The notes beneath the pieces are model-generated. The model was not told where the DNA came from. It saw only the letters and a list, made by a program, of their open reading frames with translations, and searched no databases. From the NCBI GenBank assembly GCA_003993805.1, contig RSEF01000003.1:57949051-58013050 (forward strand): a stretch of 64,000 nt of DNA, written 5' to 3'. A program made the translations under genes and the position numbers. Shown here in pieces: positions 38,763-52,666 of the stretch (its first letter is position 1; every line of letters begins with the position of its first letter). The stretch comes from Himantopus leucocephalus (taxonomy: Eukaryota; Chordata; Aves; Charadriiformes; Recurvirostridae).

Positions 38763-41700
38763 GTCCAAACTAGTATTTTCCAGAAAGAAACATCAAGACA
38801 GTTTTCTTTGTAGGATTGTTATGATTAGAAAAGTGCAAAGGGATTTTAGGGTGAGGTGCAAAGGATGTTCGGAATATTAAGAAATTTGCTTTCATCAGTC
38901 TTTCACAGTGACTCAGATTGCTTAGTTACAAGGCTTTCCTGAATCCTCTCCAGATTTTCATGTTTCAGGAAAGAAGTGGCACACCAAAGATTACCTAGCA
39001 CCCCAGCACTCTAGCGCTCAAACCAGAGGAAAACATCATCTTTCAATGTTGCAAATGCATTTAAAGAGTGCATTTGCTCTCTGCCACAGAGCTCATCAGC
39101 TGAACATGTGCTTCCAGCATACTGCTATTATTATGCAAGTATCTTTCAAAATCACTGCTTCTCAACACTGAGCCTCCCAATCTGTAACTATGACCTAATT
39201 AAGTCCCCCCCTGATTATATGGCCTTTCATTTGTCCATACTGAACACATTGAATACACCTAAGAATAGTTTATATTTTCTTGCTAGTCACTGCTAGTAGC
39301 ACCATAAAGCCTGAAGCAAAGAACCAATTCTTGCTGGATACCTCCTAAATCACACCTGATGGGTGGCAACCATTCCCAAAATACACTCATATTTTGAAGC
39401 CTGGTATTTAGGCACTGAATAACCCGTTTGATACATAACATCTTGATTTTTTATCACTTTAGGTTCTACACAGCATAACCAAGCCAAACATCTCCTAATG
39501 CAGCGAGATAGATGCATGAAATAATTCCCTCAAACCTGTTTTTCCTCCAACCCATGTTAATTGGAATTATTTGTATTCAATCTCTCCATTCTTTCTGGCT
39601 CAGTCCCTATATCATCTGTTCCACATTTTTGCCTGGGACTGATGTCAGACTCACCAGCTAATGACTACCACTCTACCTCAGTTTCTCCCTTTAAAAATTG
39701 TTACAACACTCATTAATAATAATTTCTTTAAAAGCATGCGGCTCTCTCAAGAGGGAGACCAAGAGGGTACATTGTGTGCCCTACCTGGTTACCCTCAGAA
39801 GGGGAATGATTCTGAGCCCAGGTAACTCATTGCCTTTCCAGCCCACAAACAGAAGGCCAGAAAGCTCTGCCAGCTCCGTCTCCAGGCTACAAACCAAATG
39901 GCAACTCTGTGCCTTTGTGTGGCCAACTGTCTGCAGCTCTTTTGGAGCACTCTCCTGCCCACTACTATATACTAACACATCTTGCAACAAGCTGGGACAT
40001 CTCTGCCTCCCTATCCTACTTGCATCCCTCCTACACGTATAGGAAAGGTCCAGCTAGCCCAGCGCTCCGTCTCCAACAGTGTTCCTAAGCAGACTTTCCA
40101 CAGGCTCTGTGCTCTGGCTGGATATCACTCACGCAGGTCAGTCCTCTGCATGCTGAAAAGTGCATTGTTTTGCTTGGGAAACATTTTTGCTCCCATGTGT
40201 TAGCAATGCCTCCTGAACTGCACAAAGAATGTGACGCAGCCATGCATAAATATTATGAGGAGACAGCTTGTTCTATAAATGAACATGTAACAGAATTTGA
40301 TTGAATGTAATGTTCACTGAAATGGGAGGAAAAAAATGGGGGCAAAGTGGAAGTGTTGATATGTTTCACAAGGATGGTAAAAAACTTGGACTAGTCATCT
40401 TTGACACAGCAAAATCCAAAATAACTTAGGGACCACTTCTCAGCTGTGGGATGTCCTTTTCTATCAGCTGTAAAGAACCTCCAATTTCTGAGCATTCGGG
40501 TCTAAGCCAGTGCGACCAGGGAGTTGGCAAGGAGGGAAATCATGAGGCTCATGAAAACCTCTTTTGCTTTTTCTCTCCGCTGAGAAGCAGCCCAGTTTGA
40601 TACAGGTACTACGTGTTCTCTTACCATTTTGTTTCTGTGTTTCTAGAAACCGAACTGGTGTTAAGATTTCACCCACTCCCCCTTCCAAATGGGATGACCG
40701 ATGGGATGACCCACAGTGGAAGGAGGCTAAACCAGCAATGCATGTGCTGTCTAACCAGTGCTAAAACTGAACTCAGAAGACTCAGGCAAACACTGGAGTC
40801 GAGCACAGCAACCTACTTTCATGGCATCAGTTGCAGAACTGGAGCTCTAGTGCACAGTGCATAGCACAACCAGGGGAAGTACAGAAAATAAGTACACCAA
40901 ATTCCTCTGCAAAGCCCCAGGAAAGCTTTATGGTTGCCAAGCTACTAATATTGTCAAAATACTTGTTTTCCTTTTTCATTCTGCCCATAATACACTGTGA
41001 CTGTGAAAACAGGCAGAAATTAAAAATAAATAAAAAAAAGGAAAAGAAACCCCAGTGACACAGGTTCACACTGAGCATGCGGACCAGCGTGGGAATGGGA
41101 AAGGGGAGGGGACCACAGGACTTACCAGGACTAACCCAACACAGTAGCAGGCAATAGATGCTTTGCTGTGGGAAACCACTTTTGCATCCTACAAGCCCTT
41201 AGATGCTTTCTGATAAGCTGTAAAAAAGCAAAGGTGCAAAAGACAAGTGTGGTGTGCCAGAGGGAGAGAAAAGGAGAGCCTGAGGTCACACAGTTCCATC
41301 CGCACTCTGCAGAGAAGTTTATTTGTTTTGCTTTTTCAGGCAAGCACTCATCAGCTGTCTTTCACAACCATGACAGCCCTCTTCTCCATTAGCAATCTGA
41401 TCTACTGCTTGAGGTAGCACTTACTGGTCTGGGAAAAAGCTTTGAGGCAGAGCAAAGGAAAAGGAGATCACAGGCAAGAGGTAGCAATGCCACAAAACTG
41501 TGGCACACCCTGTTCACGCCGAGGGTAGCTGCACAACCTATCTGCATCCAGAAGAGGTACACAACCTTTAACGCTTGAGCACCATCTGCTCCACCAGACG
41601 AAAAAAGCTGAACTTGCCCTCAAGTTTGCAAATTTAGATTAAAAAAAACCCAAAGAAATCTAGCTGTGGTTGCAAGCAGCAATGAGGGAACTTATCTCAG

Positions 41701-44700
41701 GGCAATCTTTACCTCAGTCGAGCCTTTCATGTCACTGAATTAGCAAGCCATTACGTCAGGTAGACAACAGTTAACTGTATGTTTCTCCATCACAAGGGGA
41801 CGGCAGGGAGAAGCAGACTTCGCTGAAGCACAACACAGCATTACTAACGCAGTGGAACAACGCTACTCTCAGAAAAGTGCTCTTGAACGGTAGCCGTACA
41901 AACTTCCGCCTCACTTAATCGGCATATCATTAGCTTCTCCACCGGCTGTGCAGAAGAAAGAGTGAGGCAGGCTACCACCTGAGACAGGACAGGGACTCCA
42001 TCGTTATGCTTCTTATTCCTCCCTGGGAGAAGGGAACGTTTTTGGGTGGGAAGATGGAAGTAACACTGGCTATTCTTCCTCCTTCAACATTTCAAAGTAA
42101 GACTCTACACAGTGCTGAGCAGTATGTCTACTTTGCCAATATTATACCTGTCCACTCTACTTTGCAGACAACTTTCCCAAACTACAGTATTAAAAAATAT
42201 ACACAACACTTACAGAATTTGAGAGTTTGCAAAAGTGACAGAAAAGTGTGTGAAAACGAAGAGCTGTGTGTACAACTACTCCATCTCCTCTAGTATTCAT
42301 GTTGAAGAGTTGACATCCACAGCTAAAACAATTAACATTAATAGGTGTTATTAATTTGAACTGAACAACAATAAAATAATATAACGTAATGATCACCACC
42401 TTCATTGCAAGCTAAATTGTTCACCTTGAGGGACCTCAAAATCTTGCTGAAGACTTCACCACAGTAATTTGGCCCCCGAACTTCCCACATGTAGGTAAGA
42501 AAATATTTTTCCTGACTGTCTAGGGTATCTAACCTCAGAAGTTGCCAAGATGCCCTCACACGGCACTGTGCAACCTTGTTCGACATCTAAATAATACAGG
42601 TAATTCATCAGCATGGATGGCACCTCCAAAACCATGGGCAGGGTTGGGCTCTGAGGCCTGTTTGCATCGATTAACATCACAGTGTTGAAAGATCCTCCAG
42701 CTAGAAGTAAAAAAACTGTGTCCCAAGCTGGATGCCATGCAGATGTAAGACACTGCGTCACATCTAACCCGAGCTGGCTAACTGGTCTGGGTGCAGCCAC
42801 CAGTACTGATGTGACTATGCTGTTCACAGGTTCAGATGAATGCCCGCCGGGCAAAAGGCACTGCACCACATAAACATGCTCAGAGTTAGCACAGGGACCT
42901 CTGGTGCAGCACTGGTTACACAGAGCAGACGTGGCCTTCGTGGGGTGCCGAAGGAGAAAACAAACAAAAAGACCCCATTGCTGAGGTTTGTAGGGTAAGT
43001 GGGAAAGGTGTACTCTACTGTTGCTTCCCCTTCCCATTTTTAACCTCAACAGCCATCCTTGCTCCTAAATTCTGTGATGCTCTATGCCTCCTGAAGCCGC
43101 ACATGCCAAAGTAAACAGCCACTTCGACTTCTTGCAGGCACTTTAAGCAGAGCCTTAAGCTGTTGTGTAGGAAATGCATGTTTATGCCTTATAGGAGCTG
43201 TATAATATATTACAATCACTGTGCTAAGTGATACAAACTAGGGAATTTAAAAGTTACATTTGGCAACCTGCCCTTACTGTGCTCTAATTATTTCTTAATA
43301 TCCCAATTTAAGGGCAGCATATTGGCCCCAATTTTAAATTGTCTGGCATTTATAAGTTTGTGTCACAGAATTAATGTTAAACAGTTTTCGTATTCTTTAT
43401 TGAAAACTGCTGATTGTGTATTGTCTGACAAAGCAGAATGTCTCCATTAGAATAATGATTTATTGTAAATAAGGTAGTATTAAGGCTGACTATTCTGGGT
43501 ATTAAAAATGCATGGAAAAAATCCATTGGAAAAAGTGTTATGTGAGCTGTCATAATTTGCCAGTTTAATATCTTTGTCATTTGCATTTCTTTTCAAAATG
43601 CCAAGAGCAATTAAACCTTATCCCACCACTAGAAGTTGCCAAATTTCACTTGAAATTAAAACAGAATAATGCGTCATGTTAGTTATTTTAATAATATTAA
43701 ACAACAAAAACAGAAACAGAAAAGAGAAGTAAAGGAGACTTATATAACAACTGCAGCTAGAAACAAAGCAGCTAAAATATATAGGCTGTTTTTGTGATTA
43801 CGCACGCTCACACGAACTCCATAGGCTTCCTACATTAACAAACCATTTCCCTTGACAGTATGGCCGTAGCAAAGCATTGCTGGACTATGGTCTAAACGTC
43901 AATAAGCAGCTCCCAGCAACGTGCATTTTCTGCTGGTTTGAGAGCGCCATATATTCAGTTCCTCTCTCCACACGGTTTCCGTGCAAGCCTCCATAACGAA
44001 ATACCCTTCGCTTTTTGGACAGACGCAAGTCCCAGTGAGAAAGACAGAAGGGACTTGTGAGTCAGCAGGAGCTGGAGCTAGGACGAATCGATCACAACTT
44101 TGTTTCCTGTGGAAATACCAGCTGTTGTCATATTTGTGTTTGAATTACATTGTGCAAGGCTTCTCCTAGCAATGGTCAAGCCACGGATGAAAAGCTTGTT
44201 TCTGGGATTGTCTCCCACTATGCCTGCCTCTCTATAGAGATATAGAATTGTCTTTATCATTATGAAATAGCCTGTCGCTGTTCAGAAATACATGTAAGGG
44301 GATTTTAGCATACAATAAGTTGTGAACTGGGTGATCAGAGTAATCTTTGGTAGTTACGTTACAGGAATGGTGGTGCTGAGCAAACTAAGATTAAATATTT
44401 GGCCCTAGCCAGTTTAGCTTCTCCTGGGTCTTCTGCTTTATTTGAAAATTGGATGTTATCAGGGACTTAATTCTGCACTCAAGACTGCTGTTTGAGCCAC
44501 ATGTTCCCAGCGACTTGGTACCCCATTGCTGACAACGAGTTTGTCTCCTCTGGGAGGAAAGCAGCTAACCATAAACATCATCCCTACTTCTGTGCCTTGC
44601 GGCAAGTCCTGCTGCTGGTACCACTGCTCCCACGAGGTGCTTGGAGAGGATGCTTTTGTACTGGTATCAGTACAAACCACATTAGCTTCTGTCTGCCAGT

Positions 44701-47700
44701 ATCTCCAGAAAAGGTGGCAGGTTTATTCAAATGAATACGGCTACTTCCTTATTCTGGCATCTCCAGCAGCAAACGGGACATCCCTTCTAAGTGTTGAGCC
44801 AAGAACACACGGCTTCTTAGTGTGGGATAACAAACCTGGGTGACCCATCTCCACCACCCTGCCTCTCCGTGGGGCACCAGTGGGGGCTGCTTGCTTTGGC
44901 GCTGGGCCCCCCCCTGTGCTCACCCAGGGGCTGCTGGTCCCCACCTGCCAGAAGGAGCGATTAGAGAGCAACTCAGCTGCTTTACTCAGGATTTACTTCT
45001 CTCTGCCGGGAGAAGGTTGCTAGGTATTCTTATGGTCCTAAGCTACTTATATTTTCCAATTATACTTTAGGAAGAAGTCTCATAAACGTTTTATGTGAAA
45101 ATATAAAAAATGGTTAAATAGTGAGACAGAGGGGAAAAAAAAAGACTTTTTGGTAAAATTCCATCCAGTCTACTTTTAGAGCTCAAAGCAATACCCCTGC
45201 AAGTCACCCCGTAATTAAGCATCAAATTTCCTAAAAGACTTACAGTTAGAGACAATGAACGATGATTAAACAGCAGCAGACTAGATCCTTATTATCAGCC
45301 ACCTGCTCTTTGGTCATACAATCCCGCTTTCCCCCTTGCAGCTCACTTCCAGCCCCCTCGATTTGGGGTGTTCAAAGCCCCCAGAGCGCAGGCTGCTTTT
45401 CTCAGAGCAATTTGTGCCAGTGCCTCTCTTCATACAACCTTTCCTCCTCCGGACTGCTCCCTCATGCTGTCAAAATGGTTGGCTGCTGCAACTATGGTCT
45501 GGTCCTTGCTGGAAGTGTATGGGGAAGCAGTGTCTGTCAAATCTGGATTTCTACTTCCGTACACAACACTTGCTGCTTCACCATAGGTGGCGGTGATGAT
45601 TCAGAGCTCGGAACAGGGGTCTGAGGGCAGTTTGCAAAAAAACCCACACAACCAGCAGATGGAAACATAAGGCATGAACTCAGCACCCAACAGTCTGATG
45701 CTTGAGAGCTTTTATCAGAAAACAGAATCAGAATTTACTGGAAAATAAAATCTGCATTATACCATCTCTGAAAACCAGCCCGAGTTCATGGTGCTTCTTT
45801 ATAAGAAGTATTGTACAGACTGGAATAGTTGCTTAAAATATTGTGAGTGTGTATAAATGCAGTGCAACACCAGCATTTCTAGCTAAAGAGAGCCATTTGA
45901 AGTAGGGTGAGTGGACCACCTCTACATCAGAAGATGCTCCATCATTTTAGTCCTACATGATATTTGGTTACTTCTAGTGCAAGCTCCTATAGAGTTATTC
46001 TGGGCTACGTCTACACAGACTTGAAAATAACATTGGAAGCTGCAGCATCACAAAGAAGTCTAATCCTCACAGAAATGTTTTCCAAGATCACAGCTTTATA
46101 AGCACACTGTTCCAGCTTCTGGGTAAAGGGCCATAAGCCATGAGTATTATTCTAAAATTACAAGAAGAAATTGGACTGTCTAGCAGACAGTGACCTGTGA
46201 CACACTATGGCACCTGCTTCAACCTAGGTCATGAGTGCAAATAGGAGACAATGTAGTATAAAAGAGATTGTTGTTGCTTTGTATTTTATTGTGCATGTGC
46301 AAACCATTTTGTGATCTATAGAACACGGCATATGAACCCAGTAAAAGTCAACACGGCATCATTGATAGCCACATACATAAGAGTGAGGGGGAGAGAAAGG
46401 AGATGATGTTGTCCTGCCCAAAAGCATCTACCCACTGTCGGGGAGAACAAGAGAAGGAAAAAGGCCGAGAAACATACACAAGTCACTTGGGCAAGGTACG
46501 ACCAAAGATCAAAACAGAAGCTGCCAGCAGGACACAAATGATTTTGCTGCTGGAGTTTGGAGCTGTCATTGAGATTCAAGGGCTGACAAACCCACAGTCA
46601 CAGTGGCACTGTCTCCATCGCAAGTGGTTTTGTTTCACTAGGTTTCCAAATTGATAGGGCAATTCAGCCAGGCTTAAGCCTTAGATGGCCAAAGGACTGC
46701 AGAGCCCTTTATGGGCAACAAGTGAACCTTACAACACACTGTGAGATTGTTATCTAGGCTAATTCTGCATACAGATCAGCGGGCCACGTTAGAGGTTTCT
46801 GAACCCTGTGAATGGATGAGAAAACCAGGATCGTAAGCTGAAGACCACCTCTGAGCTTGCTCTTCTAAAAAACCAAAACCTGAATGTTTTTCTGTCTTAC
46901 ACTTTAAAAAGATGTGCCCCATTTGCCTCAAATTCAGATAAGAGACTACAAAGTATCTGTAAGGTCAGGTCTTTAACCAGCATTCCACCCTAGCACTCTT
47001 ATGTTTAAAGGATGCTAAGTAAGTTCTATTGACTTACTGAAAGACAGAAACGACCAGTTCCTTCAAAACCAAGGGAATTACAGTCAGCAAACAGCTTCCT
47101 GTGTCTCTTACCCTTCCTGTGACATGTGCTATCACGCAGAAGGCGGCTAAATTGACTCTTGCTATTCACCCTGTCCCACAGCATTTCAGGCCTCAAGTTA
47201 AGTAGTCTTGCTTCAACGGAAACCTCTAAATTTCACTACTGGTCAAATATGAAGTTTGATGTGCTGCTGGATATTCCTCAGAGATAGGATATCCAATACA
47301 CAAGACCTTTAAAACAGGTTATTTACTGGAAGGCATAGCCCGCAGCCACAGCTGTAGAGCCTACATAATTCAGGGTAACAATTAACCACAGCTAGCTCAT
47401 TACTGCTAAAATAATATTCCAAGTGCAAAGAAGTCATATAAATCCCCAAGAAAGATGAAACAAGGCCTCCCATTTTTGTTCAGTACTAGTGTGGTATGCA
47501 CAACGCAGCACCTCGCTATGGTGCCGTTCACCCTGATGAGATCCTTCCCCCCACCTTTTAGCACCTCGCATTGGCACGCTCCGTGGGTATGAATGAGTGC
47601 GTGAGACTTGTCCACTTGAAGGTGAGACGCCTGCCTGGGCAAGACACGGCTGACTCGGAGCTCTGGGGGGAGGGGTGATGCTGATCTCACTCCTTCTTAC

Positions 47701-50700
47701 AGGAAATCCCCCCAAAAAAGCATCACTTGGGAGCACGTCCGTTTCCGCAGCTTCTCTCTTCCTGCTACCGCAAGTTTATCGCTACTTTTATATTCGTCTT
47801 TTTTTCCCATGAGTTATTTCCAGCCCTTCCTTGTTTTTTTAAAGCCAGTTTTATTACATCATTGCTGCCGCCAGGCTTGATGCGTCTGGCCCGAAGCAGA
47901 CGTGTGCAGCAAAGCCGGAGCCCAGGACCCTCCGGGGAGGCAGGCAGGGTGCTGCTGGCCGCCCTCCCTGCCCGTAGCCGCAGGCAGTCGTGTGGCTGAA
48001 TACCTGCAGCCAGCCCGGCACAAGCAGCTGATGCCAAAACAGGCAAAAAAAAGACAACTGGAACTGTCCTGATGTGCCATACACCGATGGATGAATATTT
48101 TATTGTCATTCCAGGAAAGGCTTTTGCAGGAACACACGAGACAACAATTATGTGGCGCTGTCTTGGTACTCAGATGATTAAAAATATAAGCAGTCTAACA
48201 GTTAAAGGAAAGGACTTTTGTAATGAAAACATTGTTTCTCAAAATCATGAAACAGCACAGACCAAAAGAGCTAAAAGGTGCACATAGGTGACCTATTAGC
48301 AACACTGATATTTTTAAATAACAGTTTGGGCCAGAAAATAATTTTAATGACGGCACAGAAGATGAGTGATGAATTACAGAGATATTTCTGTTATGCAGAG
48401 CAGAAGATGGAGTCTTGCCCAACAATTATCCATGGTTTGACTTTGAAAGTCTCTTTGGCAGCATGATGAATTTAATAACAAAGGCCTGATTCACTGACAC
48501 TGATAACCAAATTGTTATTTCTAACACTTGGTGGCTGAAACTCGCAGCTGTGCTAATATTCTGCAGTTCTGTATTGCCAGAAATATCATTTCTTTAGGAA
48601 GAATTCAGGCAGGTATCCAGTTTGTATACATTAGCATGTTTACATTTCAGTTGGCGAACTGCTGAAGAACAAATTAATTAGGCAGTTAGTTTTATGGTTG
48701 CAAATATCCTGCTCCTGCCTGTTTGATCTCATAAGTGCCCAGATTACACCATGTGAGTTTTCAAACATGTCCTCGCATCCCTGTAGAAGTCAGAGGGCAC
48801 GGGCCAGATCTACAGAGGTATTCAGCTGCACAGTCCCCACGCTGGCACCCAACTCCACTTGATTGCAATTAGGGATCGAGAGCCCTAAAAATACCTCCGC
48901 AGACACGGCTGTGTTTACCCAGTTCCCTGCAGGCTCTTTGGAAACGGTTGTATTCTCTACACCGCTCAAAGCGTGGAAGTGGCTGGACTCTGGGAAGGGC
49001 TGCCCGGAGAAGGGAGCATGCCCATGCCATGCATGGGGCTGAAGCTCGCAGAGGGTTTGGACCAAGCTGACCGCAGGCAGCGAGAAGACCGCTGGTAACC
49101 ACAGTGGAAGCTGGAGCATGGCCTTACCCTCTGCCGTGACAGCCTCACTAAGGCTTAATTCCATTGGTTGTTGGGTCGGTTTGTTTTTGTTTTTTTTTTT
49201 TTTACAGTCAGTTTTTATTTCTCCTTCCAAAAGGATTATTTTAACTCATTTCAGCTGTATATATACTGCTTTCTAAAAAATGCAAAGTATCAGTCACTGT
49301 TTCTGCATGAAAAAAATAAATATCTGGAGTTATTCAGCAAACCAGTGTTATACGAGACTTTGAGAGTAGTTGGTAAAGTTGTGCAGAGAGCAAAGCTGTA
49401 CTTATTTTAACTTCCAAATTTTGCAGAGAGCAACCAAATTGGAATCTTCCTAAGGCAAAAAAAATATATACACACACAGGAAATTCTGTTTCTATGGTTT
49501 TCAGATACTAGCTTTCCTCTTCACCCCCCAAAAACTGGCCTTTAAAAGAAATGTGATTCATTCCAGAACAGATTCTTATAGCTGGATTAAAGTGATAGCT
49601 CTGTCAAGACTTCAATAGTATTAGTTGCTGATGCTGGGGAGTGTAAAAACCTGGAGGAATTAGCAGCTTTGCCTGCCAGGGTATCTCTTGCCCACAGGCG
49701 TTCTGTGCCGGGGAACAGGAATCCTTCCCTTCGGACCAGAAAATTCTGCCTCGTCATGGAATATCGAACACAAGTCATTATCATTTATTATGTTAAGGCT
49801 TCTCAAAAGCTAGCCAAAGCACCAAGTGCAGAGTATTCCTAATCTTACTTATTTCACCAAAATGAACATTATACTAGGACCATGTCAGTTTTTAAGTCCA
49901 TAGGTATCAGCAACATAATTTTCCATGATGCCAACATTTTAATTTCTGGAAAAACTTTTTTTTTTTTTTTGGTATCTTGGACTTTATAGAAACAAAAGCA
50001 GCAAGACCCTTTAATCCGTTTTTTGCAGAAGTCAATAGCAATACACCTGAGAGGAGATTGACCTGGGCATTTTAGCAGACATAAGCAAGAGTTTTGCTAT
50101 TATAATTAAAACAAAAAACCCATACACAAAACCCTACAAAAATAAGCTACACGTGTAGTGTCACTTCTGAAATCTACTGTGGAATATTTTTTTCATACAC
50201 TGTAGAGGTGATCATCACTTTTAAGGTCAACACTAGACAAATTTGATGATTTGAGCAGGTTTCAAAGGGCACTGAATCTACTGCAGATTCTGTGTCCTAG
50301 TACGTATTGTACTAACAGGAATAAATCAGTGAGACACTGACATGTCCAAGTTTTACAGCAGTCAAAGCAACATGCAAGATATCCACCCCAAAGAGCCCTC
50401 TTTTTGCTCTGCTCAATGCAAAAGGGAAACGCAAATAATGCATTTCATCACAGATGCAACGCTGGTATTGTGTGCGCCTCCTTAGAAACCATGAAGTGCA
50501 TTATTTGGCATGAAAATGTATGATCTAAAGTTGGAACATCAAAGAAAACAATAAAAAGTGCAAATATATTCCATATTTTATGTACTAAATATAAAAGAGA
50601 GCAAGGCATTATATGGAGAAAATAGAAACAGCTTAAAATAAGACATATGAGAGAGATGCATTATCTACTTTTCATTAGCTTTATTAGTTGCCTATCCACA

Positions 50701-52034
50701 CCTATTGCAATCTGTGAGAGAGATTTTCCTACTGAAGTACATGCATTTTCCCTTCCTGCCACATTCCCTGCATATAGCTTCCGAAATAACACTGAAAACC
50801 TTAAAAAGGCAGATCCTACATTACAGTTTAGATTCACATTTCCAGGCAACACAGACTTAAAACAGAAAAAACAGACTGTTAAAGGGTTAACAACTTAAGT
50901 GTGTCACATTTTACACATAGAAATTTGCTTTAATAAAGGAAGAAGCCACAAAGGCTAAAGAAACACATCTCCTGCAGCAAGTGAGACAGGATACAAACGA
51001 ACCCCGTAGCTCCACTAAGAATGAAGATCTGTTTTATTTCACTTACCAGCATTATCCATTTCCCCCCTTGGTATTCAAAAAAGCAGAGTTCCCCAGAAAA
51101 GCAGCCGGTACGGTCTCACTCTCGCTAATGAAGCTGGCTGCCCTTCTCCTGGTTATTAGACCTTGCTGGCAGTCGGAGCATACTTCATGCACTGACTGCA
51201 GTAGACATCACCAGGAAATTTATATCTCCAAGGATGACAAACAGCCATTAGCTCCATTATAGGCTGATTAAGATTGTGTGAGCCTATCAAGTAGATACTT
51301 AAATCCCCCAGGGTTTCACCTCTTCGGGGAGAAAACAAAAGGACTCCAAGGCTATAATATTGAATATATGTTTCTGAAAAGTAAAAGTAATGCTACAGAG
51401 GAAAGGTTTAATGGGTAGGAAGGCAAAACTTTAAATAAAAAAGGGATACATTACAGAGCAAAAGGCTGTGATTTATCAGTGACGCAACAGCAAAAGTTTT
51501 AAGGAGAAAAAAAAAAAAAGGGGGAGGAATCTATGGCTGAGAAAGTGTTAGGTTAGATTGCAATTTGCAGCCATTAGCTTTGGCTGTGCTTTAAATCCTG
51601 CAAATTCTGCACCTGATGTTCCCTATGGTTTGTGAGAAACATAGTAGACATGCTTATCTGCAAATGAATGTCAATATATTAATTCCCCGGAGACATTCAT
51701 TATTATACTGTTCATAGCTGAATGTAAGGAAAGGGTGAAAAGTAACTACAGGGCTTTACTTCTTTTAAAGTCATAGTAAAAACACACTGGATGCTGGAGC
51801 GATCAGACTCAACAAAATCTTAAAGACATATGCTGAGATAAACAGGTATTACTTCTAAATTTTCCATACCACCTGAGTCTCTCTGCATAGGCTTTTCCCC
51901 CATAGAAGTAAACAAACAAACAAAACCAGTATAGACTCCTAAACATTTCCCTTCCCTACACTTCTAGAGTTTCCTCCTTATAAATGAAAAAATACCTTAT
52001 TTTCAGTCTCTCCCCTGGCAGCAGCAGGTGAACA

Positions 52035-52145
52035 GGGTACCAGGAAATTTGGGTTGCATCCCCCACTTTGGCACTGATTTGCTGTGTAACCCTAAACAAG
52101 GCATTTTGTGCCACAGTGTTTGCCCAGTGGTGAAAGGGAGACCAT
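52035..52145 (+). repeat. MIR-type SINE relic
   Basis: The order 'ccaggaaatttgggttgca', 'ttggcactgatttgctgtg', 'taaccctaaacaaggca' and 'tgccacagtgtttgccc' follows the MIR consensus (caggagacctgggttc, gccactgacttgctgtgtgacc, ttgggcaagtca, tgcctcagtttcccc) at roughly the right spacing. MIR SINEs are ancient amniote repeats, so this is an old insertion. Confidence 0.65.
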
Positions 52146-52621
52146 TACACACACTGCCTTTGGTGAAAGAGAATGTCACAAAGTACTGCCACTACATAAA
52201 TGCCACGCAGCTTCTTCTCAATAATTTTTCCCTTCTTTTAAATAATTCACTCACCTACTCCAATCCTCTTTACTGCAATGGAAAAGAAATACAGATTTTT
52301 AAGTCTGTATTATATTGACATGAACACCCCTCAGCCTCACAGCATCACATGAGCAACAAAATACATTTTCCATTCATCACCCCTTCACTGCCCCTTTGGT
52401 CTTATTTGTCCTTTTAAAATGTTAAATAAAAAGACAGTTGCAGCACTGATCCATTTACACTGATTAAGAAGTGGAGAGAATCAATGGCTGAGCGCTAAAG
52501 TCATCAGCAAGAATGGAGAATATCTAGGGCATACTGCATATATTCTGTATTTCCAGAAAGGAAGCGCTTGGAGGGCTAAGGAGAGACTAAAGATTAGAAA
52601 ACTGTCACACTTCATATTAAG

Positions 52622-52666
52622 CTTCTATTTATAAGTGGCTTATAAAAAGCTTATAAAAAATAGAAG
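52622..52666. repeat. Short inverted repeat (hairpin) rich in TTATAA
   Basis: The arm CTTCTATTT at 52622-52630 is matched by AAATAGAAG at 52658-52666. Between them lie repeated TTATAA/CTTATAA words. It could be the core of a decayed palindromic DNA transposon, or chance in AT-rich sequence. Confidence 0.6.
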
